Shown piece by piece: positions 33,596-41,597 of a stretch of DNA of 64,000 bases. Both the position numbers and the translations under genes were made by a program. The first letter of the stretch is position 1. Each line of letters starts with the position of its first letter. The notes under the pieces were generated by a model. It worked only from the letters and a program-made list of their open reading frames with translations, did not search any database and was not told the DNA's origin. The stretch is taken from NCBI RefSeq assembly GCF_025460805.1, contig NZ_JAMXFJ010000019.1, forward strand, positions 1 through 64,000, in the 5' to 3' direction. The stretch is from Microvirga sesbaniae (lineage in GTDB: Bacteria > Pseudomonadota > Alphaproteobacteria > Rhizobiales > Beijerinckiaceae).

Positions 33596-35194
33596 CTACT
33601 CTTTCTTCTGCGCCCAGTAGAGCAGCACCTGGTTGTCGGCCCGCTGAGGCAGCGTCACCTTGTTCGACACGCCCCAGGCGAGCGCCTGCTGGTGCAGCGG
33701 GATATAGCCGTACTCGTCGAAGGTGATCTGGAAGGCCTGCTTGATCAGCTGGTCGCGCTTCTCCTTGTTGCTCTCGACGAGGATCTTGTCGGTCAGCTCG
33801 TCATGCTGCTTGTTGCAGAAATTGCCGAGGTTCGACTCGCCCCGCGAGGATTGCGGATCGTTCCGGCAGCCTTCGATGTCGAACAGCACGTTGTGGCTGT
33901 CGAAGGTGCCCGGGGTCCAGCCCAGCAGGTAGAACGAGGTGTTGTAATTGCCCGACTTGAGCACCTTGCCGAAGTACTGCGCCTTCGGCTGAGCCATCAG
34001 GTTCACCTTGACGCCGGCACGGGCCAGCATGCTGACCACGGCCTGGCAGATAGCTTCGTCATTCACGTAGCGATCGTTCGGGCAATCCAGTCCGACCTCG
34101 AAGCCGTTCGGGTAGCCGGCGTCGGCCAGCAGCTTCTTGGCGCCTTCGAGATCGTATTTCGGACGCACGAAGTCGGCCGAATAGGTGAACAGCTGCGGGG
34201 CAATCATCAGCGCCGACGGGGTGGACATGCCGCGCATGACCCGGGACTTGATCGTCTCGATGTCGATCGCCTTGTAGAAGGCCTCGCGCACGCGCTTGTC
34301 CTTGAACGGGTTCTTGCCCTTCACGTTCGAGAACAGGAGCTCGTCGCGGGTCTGATCGAAGCCCAGGAAGATGGTCCGGAGCTCGGGACCGGCCAGCACC
34401 TTGGCGTTCGCCGTGCCGTTGACGCGCTGAACGTCCTGCAACGGAACCGGCTCGATCACGTCCACTTCGCCCGAGAGCAGGGCGGCAACGCGCGTGGCGT
34501 CGGATGCGATCGGGGTGAAGACGATCTCGTCGAGGTTATGCTCGACCTTGCCCCACCAGTCCTTGTTCACCTTGAAGACGGTCTTCACGCCGGGCTGATG
34601 GCTTTCGATCCTGAACGGTCCGGTGCCATTGGCATTCAGGGACGCGAAGCTCGGCGTCGTCGCGGCGGCCGGCGTGGGCGCGACGCTGTTGTTCGCCTCC
34701 GACCACTCCTTGTCCATGATGTACCAGGTGTCCCACTGGGCGTTCATGATCGGGTTCGGGGACTTGAGCTTCACGTCGACCGTGTAGTCGTCGACCTTCA
34801 CCCATTCCGAGCCGCTGGGAACGCGGGTCTGGAAGTTCGAGCCCTGGGCGCGGACGCGGTTGGCGGAGAAGATCACGTCGTCGGCGTTGAAGGGATTGCC
34901 GTTGTGGAACTTCACGTTCTTGCGCAGGAAGAGCCGCCAGGTCAGGCCGTCCTCGCTGATCTCCCAGCGCTCAGCCAGGCCCGGCTCGATCGCAAGGTCC
35001 TTGCCGCGCTTCGTCAGGCCCTCATAGACGTGGCCGTGGTGCGCGATGGTGGTGGTCTCGTTCAGGGTATAGGGGTCGAGCGACTTCAGGTCGCCCTGGT
35101 TGGCATAGCGCAGGGTCACCGCCATGGCCGGAAAAGCTACGCCGGCCATCAGGGTCGCCGCGGCCGCGACGAGAAACTTCGAACGGATCGTCAT
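33596..35194 (-). CDS. Peptide ABC transporter substrate-binding protein (SBP_bac_5)
   Basis: 532 residues. The signal peptide is MTIRSKFLVAAAATLMAGVAFPAMA. The mature part has DLKSLDPYTLNETTTIAHHGHVYEGLTKRG, the domain-start pattern of DppA/OppA-type proteins, then LAERWEISEDGLTWRLFLRKNVKFHNG with the family signature W.F.LR.gvkFH.G. It ends with HQQALAWGVSNKV. It should bind oligopeptides or related compounds in the periplasm and deliver them to the DppBC channel. GAGGAGAAGGA precedes the ATG. It is first in the transporter part of the operon. Confidence 0.92.
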   Translation of the reverse strand: MTIRSKFLVAAAATLMAGVAFPAMAVTLRYANQGDLKSLDPYTLNETTTIAHHGHVYEGLTKRGKDLAIEPGLAERWEISEDGLTWRLFLRKNVKFHNGNPFNADDVIFSANRVRAQGSNFQTRVPSGSEWVKVDDYTVDVKLKSPNPIMNAQWDTWYIMDKEWSEANNSVAPTPAAATTPSFASLNANGTGPFRIESHQPGVKTVFKVNKDWWGKVEHNLDEIVFTPIASDATRVAALLSGEVDVIEPVPLQDVQRVNGTANAKVLAGPELRTIFLGFDQTRDELLFSNVKGKNPFKDKRVREAFYKAIDIETIKSRVMRGMSTPSALMIAPQLFTYSADFVRPKYDLEGAKKLLADAGYPNGFEVGLDCPNDRYVNDEAICQAVVSMLARAGVKVNLMAQPKAQYFGKVLKSGNYNTSFYLLGWTPGTFDSHNVLFDIEGCRNDPQSSRGESNLGNFCNKQHDELTDKILVESNKEKRDQLIKQAFQITFDEYGYIPLHQQALAWGVSNKVTLPQRADNQVLLYWAQKKE

Positions 35195-35347
35195 TGTCTG
35201 TCCTTCTCCTCTGGAGGCCCGCGTCTTTGCGCGGTGTTCCTCTTGTCGGAAGCGCGACTGTTGTCGTCGTTCCTTCCGCTGAGGAATGAACTTAGGCAGG
35301 AAAGTGGCCGGTGGTCTAGCCCCGACGTGGACCGTCCTGCTCAGCAT

Positions 35348-36502
35348 TTAGGCACAGAGGTCCCCGATCAGGCGGCGCAGGATTGCCTCCCCGGCCTGGA
35401 ATTCGCCGACCTCGATATATTCGTCCGGCTGGTGGGCCTGCGCGATGTCGCCGGGGCCACAGACCACCGTCGACCAGCCGGCCCGCTGGAACAGCCCCGC
35501 CTCCGTTCCGTAGGACACCACATGAGTGCCGTTGTCGCCTGTCAGCCGACGCATCAGCCGCTCCGCCGCACCATCGGTCTCCGGCCGGAGTCCCGGCACC
35601 TCGGCGACGAGCTCGACATCCACCCGCGCCTCGGGAGCGATGGCCTTCATGCGAGGCTCGATCCGTTCGCGGATATAGGCCTCGTAGCGGGCCAGATAGT
35701 CCATGGGGCTCTCCGTCGGGACCGCCCGGATGTCGCTGAAGAACCAGGCCGAGGACGACACCACGTTGGCGGCATTGCCGCCGACCATCATGCCGCAATG
35801 AAGCGTGGTGTAGGGCGGTTCGAACGGATTGTCCGGATCGGCTCTGCGCCGGTTCTCCTCCATCACGTCCTCGTGCCATGCGATCAGGCGAGCGGCGTTC
35901 ATGACCGCACTCACTCCCTGGTCGATCCGGCTGGAGTGGACCGCATATCCCGTCACCTGGGTCCGCAGCTGCACGGACGCCTTATGCCCCGTCACCACCG
36001 CATGGCGCGTCGGCTCGCCGACGATCACGGCGGACGGCGCCGGGATGGATCCAGCCATCGCGTGCACCATCGACGGTGCTCCACGGCAGGCAATCTCCTC
36101 GTCGTAGGACAGCGCGATGTGGATGGGGCGCTTGAGAGGCGCGTGCACCATCTCGGGCACGAGCGCCAGAACGAGCGCGTCGAAGCCTTTCATGTCGGTT
36201 GCGCCACGACCGTAGAGGCGACCGTCCTTCTCCGTGAGCGTCCAGGGATCCGTGGACCAGTTCTGTCCCTCGACCGGCACGACATCCGTGTGGCCCGACA
36301 AGACGATCCCGCCCTCCACCCGGGGGCCGATCGTGGCGTAGAGATTGGCCTTGTCGCCCTCGGGACTCATGACGAGATGGCTCTCGACGCCGTGGCCGTT
36401 CAGCCAGTCGCGGCAGAAGTGGATGATATCGAGATTGCTGCTGGTGGATACGCTCGGGAAGGCTATCAGACGCGCGAGCATCTCGCGGGGTGACATGGAC
36501 AT
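35348..36502 (-). CDS. argE: M20 metallopeptidase, acetylornithine deacetylase type
   Basis: 384 residues. M20A/ArgE-type metal-binding motifs are present: SGHTDVVPVEG (first His and Asp), GRLYGRGATDMKGFDAL (bridging Asp), and SYDEEIACRGAPSMV (catalytic Glu-Glu). HSSRIDQGVSAV is the dimerisation-domain His region, and PGDIAQAHQPDEYIEV carries the last ligand His. Enzymes of this type deacylate N-acyl amino acids or split dipeptides. The distance to the transporter genes (153 bases, same strand) suggests that the substrate may be an imported N-acyl amino acid or peptide, so the ArgE name is tentative. ATG 36502 is preferred over the long upstream frame. Confidence 0.85.
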   Translation of the reverse strand: MSMSPREMLARLIAFPSVSTSSNLDIIHFCRDWLNGHGVESHLVMSPEGDKANLYATIGPRVEGGIVLSGHTDVVPVEGQNWSTDPWTLTEKDGRLYGRGATDMKGFDALVLALVPEMVHAPLKRPIHIALSYDEEIACRGAPSMVHAMAGSIPAPSAVIVGEPTRHAVVTGHKASVQLRTQVTGYAVHSSRIDQGVSAVMNAARLIAWHEDVMEENRRRADPDNPFEPPYTTLHCGMMVGGNAANVVSSSAWFFSDIRAVPTESPMDYLARYEAYIRERIEPRMKAIAPEARVDVELVAEVPGLRPETDGAAERLMRRLTGDNGTHVVSYGTEAGLFQRAGWSTVVCGPGDIAQAHQPDEYIEVGEFQAGEAILRRLIGDLCA

Positions 36503-36688
36503 CGTGCTCGACTCCGTGGTTGAGCGTGAGCATCCAATCCTATCGAGCCGCCGGTCAAGTCGCTTTTTTATCAGCAGGAAATTCGATCGCCGCCCGTTGA
36601 CGAAGCCAAGACGTCGCTCGCATGATCGCGTCGCCCGCGACGGCGCCATTGGCCGTCTCATCTCACATGCCGCCCGACGGACACCCAC

Positions 36689-37654
36689 ATGACCGCCTTT
36701 GACGTGACGCTCTCCGACATCGAAGCTGCCCGCGACCGCATCGCCGGACGCGTCAGGCGCACTCCTGCGTACGAGAGTGGCGACATCTCGGCGCGGCTCG
36801 GGCGGCGCGGCGCGGTGAAGATGGAAGCGCTGCAGCTTGCCGGCTCCTTCAAGGTCCGAGGGGTCTTCAACAAGGTGCTGACCTTAAGCGACGACGAGCG
36901 CCGGCGCGGACTCGTGACCGTCTCGGGCGGCAACCACGCCATCGCAGTGGCGCGGGTCGCCGGAACGCTCGGGCTCGACGCGCTCGTCCTGATGCCGAAG
37001 ACGGCCGCCCGTTTCAACATCGACCTCACCACCAAGTTCGGCGCCCACGTGGAGCTCTGCGACGATGCCGCCGAAGCCTTCGCCAAGGCCGAGGATTACC
37101 AGCGCCAGGGCCGCCTCTTCGTGCATCCTTACGACGATCCCGCCATCATCGCGGGCCACGGCACGCTGGGCCTCGAGTTTCTCGACGACATCCCCGACCT
37201 CACCCATGTGTTCGTCTCGATCGGGGGCGGCGGCTTCATGTCCGGCGTGGCGGCCGCCCTGAAGGCCAGGCGGCCGTCGCTGACCGTTTACGGTGTCGAG
37301 CCGACCGGCGCGCCGACCATGACCGAGGCCCTCAGGGCGGATCAGCCGGTGACCATTCGCCCGACCTCCCTGTCCCGGACCCTCGCCGCGCCCTTCGCCA
37401 CCCGCCGGACCATGGCGGCCGCCAGGCTCTTCCTGAAGGAGATCCTGCTTGTCGAGGACCCGCCGGTCGTGGCCGATGTGAGCTGGCTGCTCCAGACGGA
37501 GAAACTGCTCTGCGAGCCGGCCGCGGCCTGCGTCCTCACGGCCGCTGAGATGGTCGTTCCGTCTCTGCCGGACGACAGCGTCATCGGCCTCGTGCTCTGC
37601 GGATCCAACCTGTCCCTGGACGATCTGGATGCATGGCGCCGGCCGTCCCCATAG
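36689..37654 (+). CDS. Threonine/serine dehydratase-like PLP enzyme
   Basis: 321 residues, fold-type II PLP enzyme. The PLP lysine is in LAGSFKVRGVFNKV. SGGNHAIAVARVAG is the phosphate/substrate loop, SIGGGGFMSGVAAAL is the glycine-rich phosphate cup, and VLCGSNLSLDDL is at the C-terminus. These features match catabolic threonine dehydratase and serine racemase-like enzymes without a regulatory ACT domain. It should deaminate L-threonine or L-serine to the 2-oxo acid. It is divergent from argE-like and followed 34 bases later by a LysE-type exporter. Confidence 0.88.
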   Translation: MTAFDVTLSDIEAARDRIAGRVRRTPAYESGDISARLGRRGAVKMEALQLAGSFKVRGVFNKVLTLSDDERRRGLVTVSGGNHAIAVARVAGTLGLDALVLMPKTAARFNIDLTTKFGAHVELCDDAAEAFAKAEDYQRQGRLFVHPYDDPAIIAGHGTLGLEFLDDIPDLTHVFVSIGGGGFMSGVAAALKARRPSLTVYGVEPTGAPTMTEALRADQPVTIRPTSLSRTLAAPFATRRTMAAARLFLKEILLVEDPPVVADVSWLLQTEKLLCEPAAACVLTAAEMVVPSLPDDSVIGLVLCGSNLSLDDLDAWRRPSP

Positions 37655-37688
37655 GATGGCCTCTCGAGCGCCCTGAAGAGACCAGGAC

Positions 37689-38345
37689 ATGCCGGATCTG
37701 CCGACTTTTCTCACCTTCTATGCCGCTGTTCTGGCCTTGCAGCTGGCTCCGGGCCCCGACATGGTCCTTCTGCTGAGCCGCGGAGTCGGACAGGGTCGGC
37801 GCATTGCCGTCCTGACCGCCATCGGCATGACCCTTCTGGCCGGCCTCGTTCAGCTGCCGCTCCTGGCCCTGGGAGTGACCTCCGTGATCCAGGCCTCCCC
37901 CCTCGCCTTCGAGCTTCTTCGATGGGCCGGCGCCGCCTATCTGGTGTGGCTGGGCGCCAAGCTTCTGATCGGCTCGTTCGGCCCGCATCGCCTCGTCCGC
38001 ACGGCTCCGAAGCCCGTGTCGGATCTCGCAGCCTTGCGCCAGGGCATGATCAACAACCTGACCAACCCGAAGGCCATGGTGTTCATGCTGGCCTTCCTCC
38101 CCCAGTTCGTCGACCCCGGCCGCGACTGGCCTGTCACGGCGCAGCTGCTGTTCCTGGGGGGCGTGCAGAAAGTCTCAGGGTTCTTTGTCCTGGGAGCGGT
38201 TGCGCTCGGAACGGGAACGATCGGCGAGTGGCTGTCGCGGCGGCCGGGCCTGATCGCCTGGCAGGAGCGATGCGCCGGCCTCGTCATGGTCGGCCTGGGC
38301 CTTCGCCTCGCCCTCTCGGGAGACGCCTCGGCGATCCGCCGCTGA
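37689..38345 (+). CDS. LysE/RhtB-family amino acid exporter
   Basis: 218 residues, about six hydrophobic helices. The family pattern is FYAAVLALQLAPGPDMVLLLSRGVGQGRR at the N-terminus, ELLRWAGAAYLVWLGAKLL for helix 3 and MINNLTNPKAMVFMLAFLPQF for helix 4, with the conserved NPK. It would export an amino acid such as threonine or a homoserine compound. The close spacing behind the threonine/serine dehydratase suggests one operon dealing with excess hydroxy-amino acids. Confidence 0.9.
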   Translation: MPDLPTFLTFYAAVLALQLAPGPDMVLLLSRGVGQGRRIAVLTAIGMTLLAGLVQLPLLALGVTSVIQASPLAFELLRWAGAAYLVWLGAKLLIGSFGPHRLVRTAPKPVSDLAALRQGMINNLTNPKAMVFMLAFLPQFVDPGRDWPVTAQLLFLGGVQKVSGFFVLGAVALGTGTIGEWLSRRPGLIAWQERCAGLVMVGLGLRLALSGDASAIRR

Positions 38346-38460
38346 TTTGACAGCCGTTAACCGTCCATTAGCCAAGGGTTGCAAAGTCCGACCTGGTTAT
38401 GGAGCCCTACCGGGCGATAACCGTTCCTCCCCAAGCTCGAGGTCTCCAAGGACGGGTTCC

Positions 38461-38817
38461 ATGAACGGGAAAGCCTACTGCATCGCGGCAGCCGCCAGCC
38501 TCTTCCTGGCCAACGTTTCGCAGCCGTCCCGGGCCGCGAGCTTCGATTGCGCCAAGGCCCGGACAGGCGATGAGAAAGCCGTCTGCGCGGATCGCGCGCT
38601 GAACGACCAGGATGTCGAGATGGCCGTGCTCTACAGGCAGCTCAAGCCTCTTCTCGGCATGGGGGCCCGCGGCGACTTGGAAGACGCGCAGGCGGCCTGG
38701 CTCAAGCGGCGAGAAGGCTGCGCCGAGGACCGATCCTGCCTGAGCAAAGCCTATGAGGAAAGGGTGCTGCAGCTGAGAAACGGCTTCGAGGCGCTGGCGA
38801 AACGGGGCCCCTTCTGA
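38461..38817 (+). CDS. Secreted LprI/DUF1311-type protein
   Basis: 118 residues. A signal peptide ends around NVSQPSRAAS. The mature part has the LprI-like pattern of spaced cysteines: FDCAKARTGDEKAVCADRALNDQDVEMAVLYRQL, AQAAWLKRREGCAEDRSCLSKAYEERVLQLR. This family (formerly DUF1311) includes a mycobacterial lysozyme inhibitor, but most members are uncharacterised. ATG 38461 gives the signal peptide directly; the open frame extends upstream without reason. Confidence 0.82.
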   Translation: MNGKAYCIAAAASLFLANVSQPSRAASFDCAKARTGDEKAVCADRALNDQDVEMAVLYRQLKPLLGMGARGDLEDAQAAWLKRREGCAEDRSCLSKAYEERVLQLRNGFEALAKRGPF

Positions 38818-39113
38818 AACCGTCGATAAAAAACCCCGCGCGAGGGCGGGGGTGTGCACAGACACGGAGTGGGGCAGCCGCGATGAAGCTGGCCGCCGAG
38901 AGCGCCGTGGCACTGGGGGCACCGTGGGACGCTCTCACGGGAATGTGTATCCCGGCTCGCGACATCTACCTACTCTTCTTCCCGCGGATGGTTAACCTTT
39001 CGTCTCGTCCGAAAGCGGGGTTCGCGGCAGACGTGTTTTCGCGCACACCTCTTTCATCGTGAAAATGCCACCTTGGCCGTGCTTCCCTTACGACACCCGA
39101 ACGGAGTCGAACC
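38818..39113. other. Intergenic region with a GC hairpin
   Basis: 296 bases. ACCCCGC..GCGGGGGT at about 38832-38852 is a hairpin just after the LprI-like gene but without a downstream T-run on this strand. Bases 38960-39060 are AT-richer and may hold a promoter for the next small gene. No other feature is seen. Confidence 0.4.
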
Positions 39114-39326
39114 ATGCGCGCCATCCTCGCACTTCTTTGCCTCTTCTCGGGTCTGCCGGACGATGCGCCCGCCGACGGGTTCGACGCGGCCCAGGAAAAG
39201 ACCGAGAAATATCGGGCGCTCCTGTCCGAGCTCGCCTCCTCCGGGGCGCCGGACGGCGAAAGCGTGACCGATCTGCCCGACGGTTTGCGGCAGGCCGTCG
39301 AAGCGTGGACCCATCCCGGGGCTTGA
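39114..39326 (+). CDS. Small hypothetical, possibly secreted protein
   Basis: 70 residues, MRAILALLCLFSGLPDDAPADG then DAAQEKTEKYRALLSELASSGAPDGESVTDLPDGLRQAVEAWTHPGA. The first 15 residues could be a short signal peptide, and the rest is acidic and helical. The Shine-Dalgarno (ACGGAG, about 8 bases upstream) is acceptable. No family recognised. Confidence 0.5.
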   Translation: MRAILALLCLFSGLPDDAPADGFDAAQEKTEKYRALLSELASSGAPDGESVTDLPDGLRQAVEAWTHPGA

Positions 39327-39469
39327 GCCGATGGTCTCCTCGGCCCCTGCCCGGCCCGGCCCCGAAACGCAGCCGAACGCTCGGCAAGATCGTCTTTCCG
39401 CGCCGCGCTCCATTTCAGGGGTTGCGCGAGCCGGCGTTAAAAGTTAGAGGAACCAAGCCTTTCGGCAGT

Positions 39470-39547
39470 CGGAGCGTAGCGCAGCCCGGTTAGCGCACTA
39501 GTCTGGGGGACTAGGGGTCGGAGGTTCAAATCCTCTCGCTCCGACCA
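39470..39547 (+). tRNA. tRNA-Pro (anticodon GGG), target of an integrated element
   Basis: 78 nt including an encoded CCA. Acceptor arms CGGAGCG / CGCTCCG pair fully; the anticodon stem CTAGT / ACTAG holds the loop CTGGGGG with anticodon GGG; the T arm is GGAGG-TTCAAAT-CCTCT. The gene is intact. Its 3' 47 bases, plus 3 more, form the left copy of a 50-bp repeat whose second copy lies at 63555. Confidence 0.95.
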
Positions 39548-39550
39548 TTA
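39501..39550 (+). repeat. attL: attL: left 50-bp attachment repeat
   Basis: Starts in the tRNA-Pro anticodon loop (GTCTGGGGGACTAG) and ends at CCGACCATTA just past the CCA. It is identical over 50 bases to 63555-63604. Because the whole tRNA is preserved, integration restored its 3' end, as is usual for tyrosine recombinases. Confidence 0.92.
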
Positions 39551-39619
39551 TTTTCCTGAAGAGTATCAGCCAGTTATACCCCTTAAGTGGGGTGGGCTGA
39601 TGGCGAGGTTCGAACCCTC

Positions 39620-39639
39620 GGGGACACGCCGGGGACGCA
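39620..39639 (+). repeat. Pair of GGGGAC(A/G)C repeats, probable integrase arm sites (left)
   Basis: GGGGACACG at 39620 and GGGGACGCA at 39631 start 11 bp apart, 70 bp inside attL. An equivalent pair with the same 11-bp spacing lies inside attR at 63428 and 63439. The position and one-turn spacing fit arm-type binding sites for the element's integrase. Confidence 0.55.
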
Positions 39640-39686
39640 CTCCCGCCTGGACCCGCTACCGGCTGCGGCAATGAGGGCACCGAATC

Positions 39687-40127
39687 ATGAGGCCGTTTCT
39701 GGTCAGCCTCGCCATGCTGGCGACGGTCCTCGTCACGCCCGCCGTGGCGGCCGACCGCTTCGACCATAGCAATACATTCGTCTGCACCGGCCGGTTAGCA
39801 GAGGATCGCGACAAGTTCGCAACGATCTGGACGCTGTACATCACAACGCAGGTTTGGTCTAAGCCGCCTCTTGCAGCATCGGTGCTCAGCGAGGGTGAAC
39901 AGGGGCTCGTGACGTCCCTGGCGGCCACTACGACATCGCTGGCGATCACCTATGACAGGGGCCAGTATTACGGCGGCACGATTGCCATCAGTGCGACCGG
40001 CGATGGGAAGGCTCGGGCGACCCGGGTCGAACGCTCGAAGAATTTCCCCGAGATGCCGGAAACGCGGGTCAACTACGATTGCAACGTCGTGCCGATCCAG
40101 ACGATGCGCCCCATGCAGCCGAGATGA
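39687..40127 (+). CDS. Secreted hypothetical protein
   Basis: 146 residues. Clear signal peptide MRPFLVSLAMLATVLVTPAVAA. The mature part has two cysteines (FVCTGRL and YDCNVVP) that could pair, and beta-strand-rich sequence (TTTSLAITYDRGQYYGGTIAISATGDGKATRV). No known domain. It is the first gene inside the integrated element and overlaps the next small gene. Confidence 0.65.
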   Translation: MRPFLVSLAMLATVLVTPAVAADRFDHSNTFVCTGRLAEDRDKFATIWTLYITTQVWSKPPLAASVLSEGEQGLVTSLAATTTSLAITYDRGQYYGGTIAISATGDGKARATRVERSKNFPEMPETRVNYDCNVVPIQTMRPMQPR

Positions 40128-40591
40128 TTAAGCCCCGCGTCGATCAGTCCGTTCAAGGACCTTGTTGCAGGCAGAGGGGCTGCACTGTCAGGGTTCGCCG
40201 CCGCCTAACCACTTCCGATGGAAGCTGCCTACGCACGCGGCCAACGGCGGCGTCTCTCGCCCTTCTGATTGTCTCGCTGGTGACACTGATACCCACGGCA
40301 TCTGCCGAGCCTGCGACGGTCACCCTCGTGTGCCGGATCGAGGCCACGCGCCTTCAAGCCGAAATCCAGGCGCGGCGGGCTGAGATGAGGGCCCTTCGCG
40401 ATGTTCTCGACAGCGAGAGCCTTGCCCTCGCGTGGCAGCGCAACGTCGAATGGTCGCACTCCACGTTCGTGCAAGACTCGTTCGTCCGATGCGAAGACCA
40501 ATGGGGCATGACCCCTGGCGAACCCTACACCGGCATTTTCGCGGGCCTTGGCGACCTCCGGGTCGATCCCAATCAAAAGCGAGCCCGTTGA
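40124..40591 (+). CDS. Hypothetical secreted protein
   Basis: 155 residues from ATG 40124, which overlaps the upstream stop (ATGA). A hydrophobic segment (TAASLALLIVSLVTLIPTASA) ends about residue 60, so the true start may be further in at a non-ATG codon, with the first 35 residues non-coding. The mature part (VTLVCRIEATRLQAEIQARRAEMRALRDVLDSE) is helical with two cysteines. No family recognised. Confidence 0.5.
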   Translation: MIKPRVDQSVQGPCCRQRGCTVRVRRRLTTSDGSCLRTRPTAASLALLIVSLVTLIPTASAEPATVTLVCRIEATRLQAEIQARRAEMRALRDVLDSESLALAWQRNVEWSHSTFVQDSFVRCEDQWGMTPGEPYTGIFAGLGDLRVDPNQKRAR

Positions 40592-40645
40592 CGCAAGCTC
40601 AAGACAACCGCGCGGCTAAAGCGGCCGATGAAGTGACGTCCTTCG

Positions 40646-41158
40646 TCAGGCGATAGGCTCTCGCTCGACGAGCGCCCCATCGTCGCCGCGCACATAGAGG
40701 CGATTGTTGATCGTCCCCTCGGTCTCCCCAGCGCCGAGTAGCCGCGCGCCGAGGGCCACCAATTCCTCGTGGGGCACAACGTGGCTGACAAGCTCCAGAC
40801 CGGGAATGGGACCTGAGAGATAGTCATGGCCGAGCGCCTCGCTCAGTGAGGCGAACGGACCGGCAGGATCGTGATCCGACGACGTGATGAAGTAGACGCT
40901 ATACCATTCTCGGATCGACAGGTAGCCGGATGCCGCCATCGTTCCTGCGTCCCATCCCAAGTTTAGGACGCTGGCCGCATCGCTGAAAACGGTATCAGAG
41001 AGTTCGTCCACGTCGGCCATCAGGCGTTCACGCTCCCCTGGTGGGAGATCGGTCGCAAAGCCCGAGTCGGTTTGTAGGTGGCGCATAATCGCGTCGATGA
41101 TAGCGTCTCTCGGCATGGCAGACTGGTAGCCCTTGACGTTTGTAATGCCCACTTGCAT
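40646..41158 (-). CDS. Hypothetical protein
   Basis: 170 residues from ATG 41158, or 177 from 41179, or 156 from 41116 (MPRDAI). Acidic and soluble: IIDAIMRHLQTDSGFATDLPPGERERLMADVDELSDTVF, then GAGETEGTINNRLYVRGDDGALVEREPIA. No signal peptide, no recognised domain. It is transcribed opposite to the flanking genes of the left end. Confidence 0.55.
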   Translation of the reverse strand: MQVGITNVKGYQSAMPRDAIIDAIMRHLQTDSGFATDLPPGERERLMADVDELSDTVFSDAASVLNLGWDAGTMAASGYLSIREWYSVYFITSSDHDPAGPFASLSEALGHDYLSGPIPGLELVSHVVPHEELVALGARLLGAGETEGTINNRLYVRGDDGALVEREPIA

Positions 41159-41185
41159 GGTCGCAGATGCTGTAGACACAGCAGC

Positions 41186-41341
41186 CTGGTTTACGGCCTC
41201 GTGCGCCTGGTGCGCAACTGGGGCCGGATCGGCACGAACGGGCAGGAACTGGTCGAGGTCTTCGCCAGCGAGATTGAGGCCGGAGAGGCGCTGGAGGCTG
41301 TCGCTCAGACGAAGCGGCGGAGACGGTATCGGGATCTGTAG
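41186..41341 (+). pseudogene. Remnant of a WGR-domain protein
   Basis: In frame up to a TAG at 41341 the translation reads VYGLVRLVRNWGRIGTNGQ, then EVFASEIEAGEALEAVAQTKRRRRYRDL. The WGRIGxxGQ core, the EAxxAL helix and the KRRRxY ending are the WGR domain found in poly(ADP-ribose) polymerases and many bacterial DNA-related proteins. The first strand of the domain and any start codon are missing, so this looks truncated at its 5' end. Confidence 0.6.
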
Positions 41342-41441
41342 ATAAGGGCGTGATTGGCCCGGGCTATAATGCGACTTGAGGGCTATCCCCGGGAGAGCGT
41401 AGATTCAGCCTAGGTCACATACAGGCACTTGGCATTCCACA

Positions 41442-41594
41442 ATGAGCAATCCCTGGGAGAATGAACCTATTCGCGGCGCGTCGATGATGAACGTCTTGAC
41501 GTTCGTTATTTACGGAAGAAACGCGGACTTGCTGCTAGTCACAGAGGCTGCGAACGCTGCTGTTGATTCAGATCTGATGCCCAACGGGAACTGA
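41442..41594 (+). CDS. Very small open frame beside the SIR2 gene
   Basis: 50 codons, ATG 41442 to TGA 41594: starts MSNPWENEPIRGASMMNVLTF and continues VIYGRNADLLLVTEAANAAV. It ends 4 bases before the stop of the convergent SIR2 gene. No Shine-Dalgarno of note. It is listed because it fills the only space in the 256-bp gap. Real coding status is doubtful. Confidence 0.25.
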   Translation: MSNPWENEPIRGASMMNVLTFVIYGRNADLLLVTEAANAAVDSDLMPNGN

Positions 41595-41597
41595 GCA

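Noticed and set aside
33692..36493. 933-codon rightward frame over the ABC binding protein and M20 genes
   Set aside because: Antisense of two well-supported genes; composition is His/Arg/Asp-rich and meaningless.
39498..39767. 89-codon frame ending in ARGFEPPTPSPPD over the tRNA-Pro
   Set aside because: This is the common false protein produced by translating the antisense of tRNA 3' ends; the tRNA is real.
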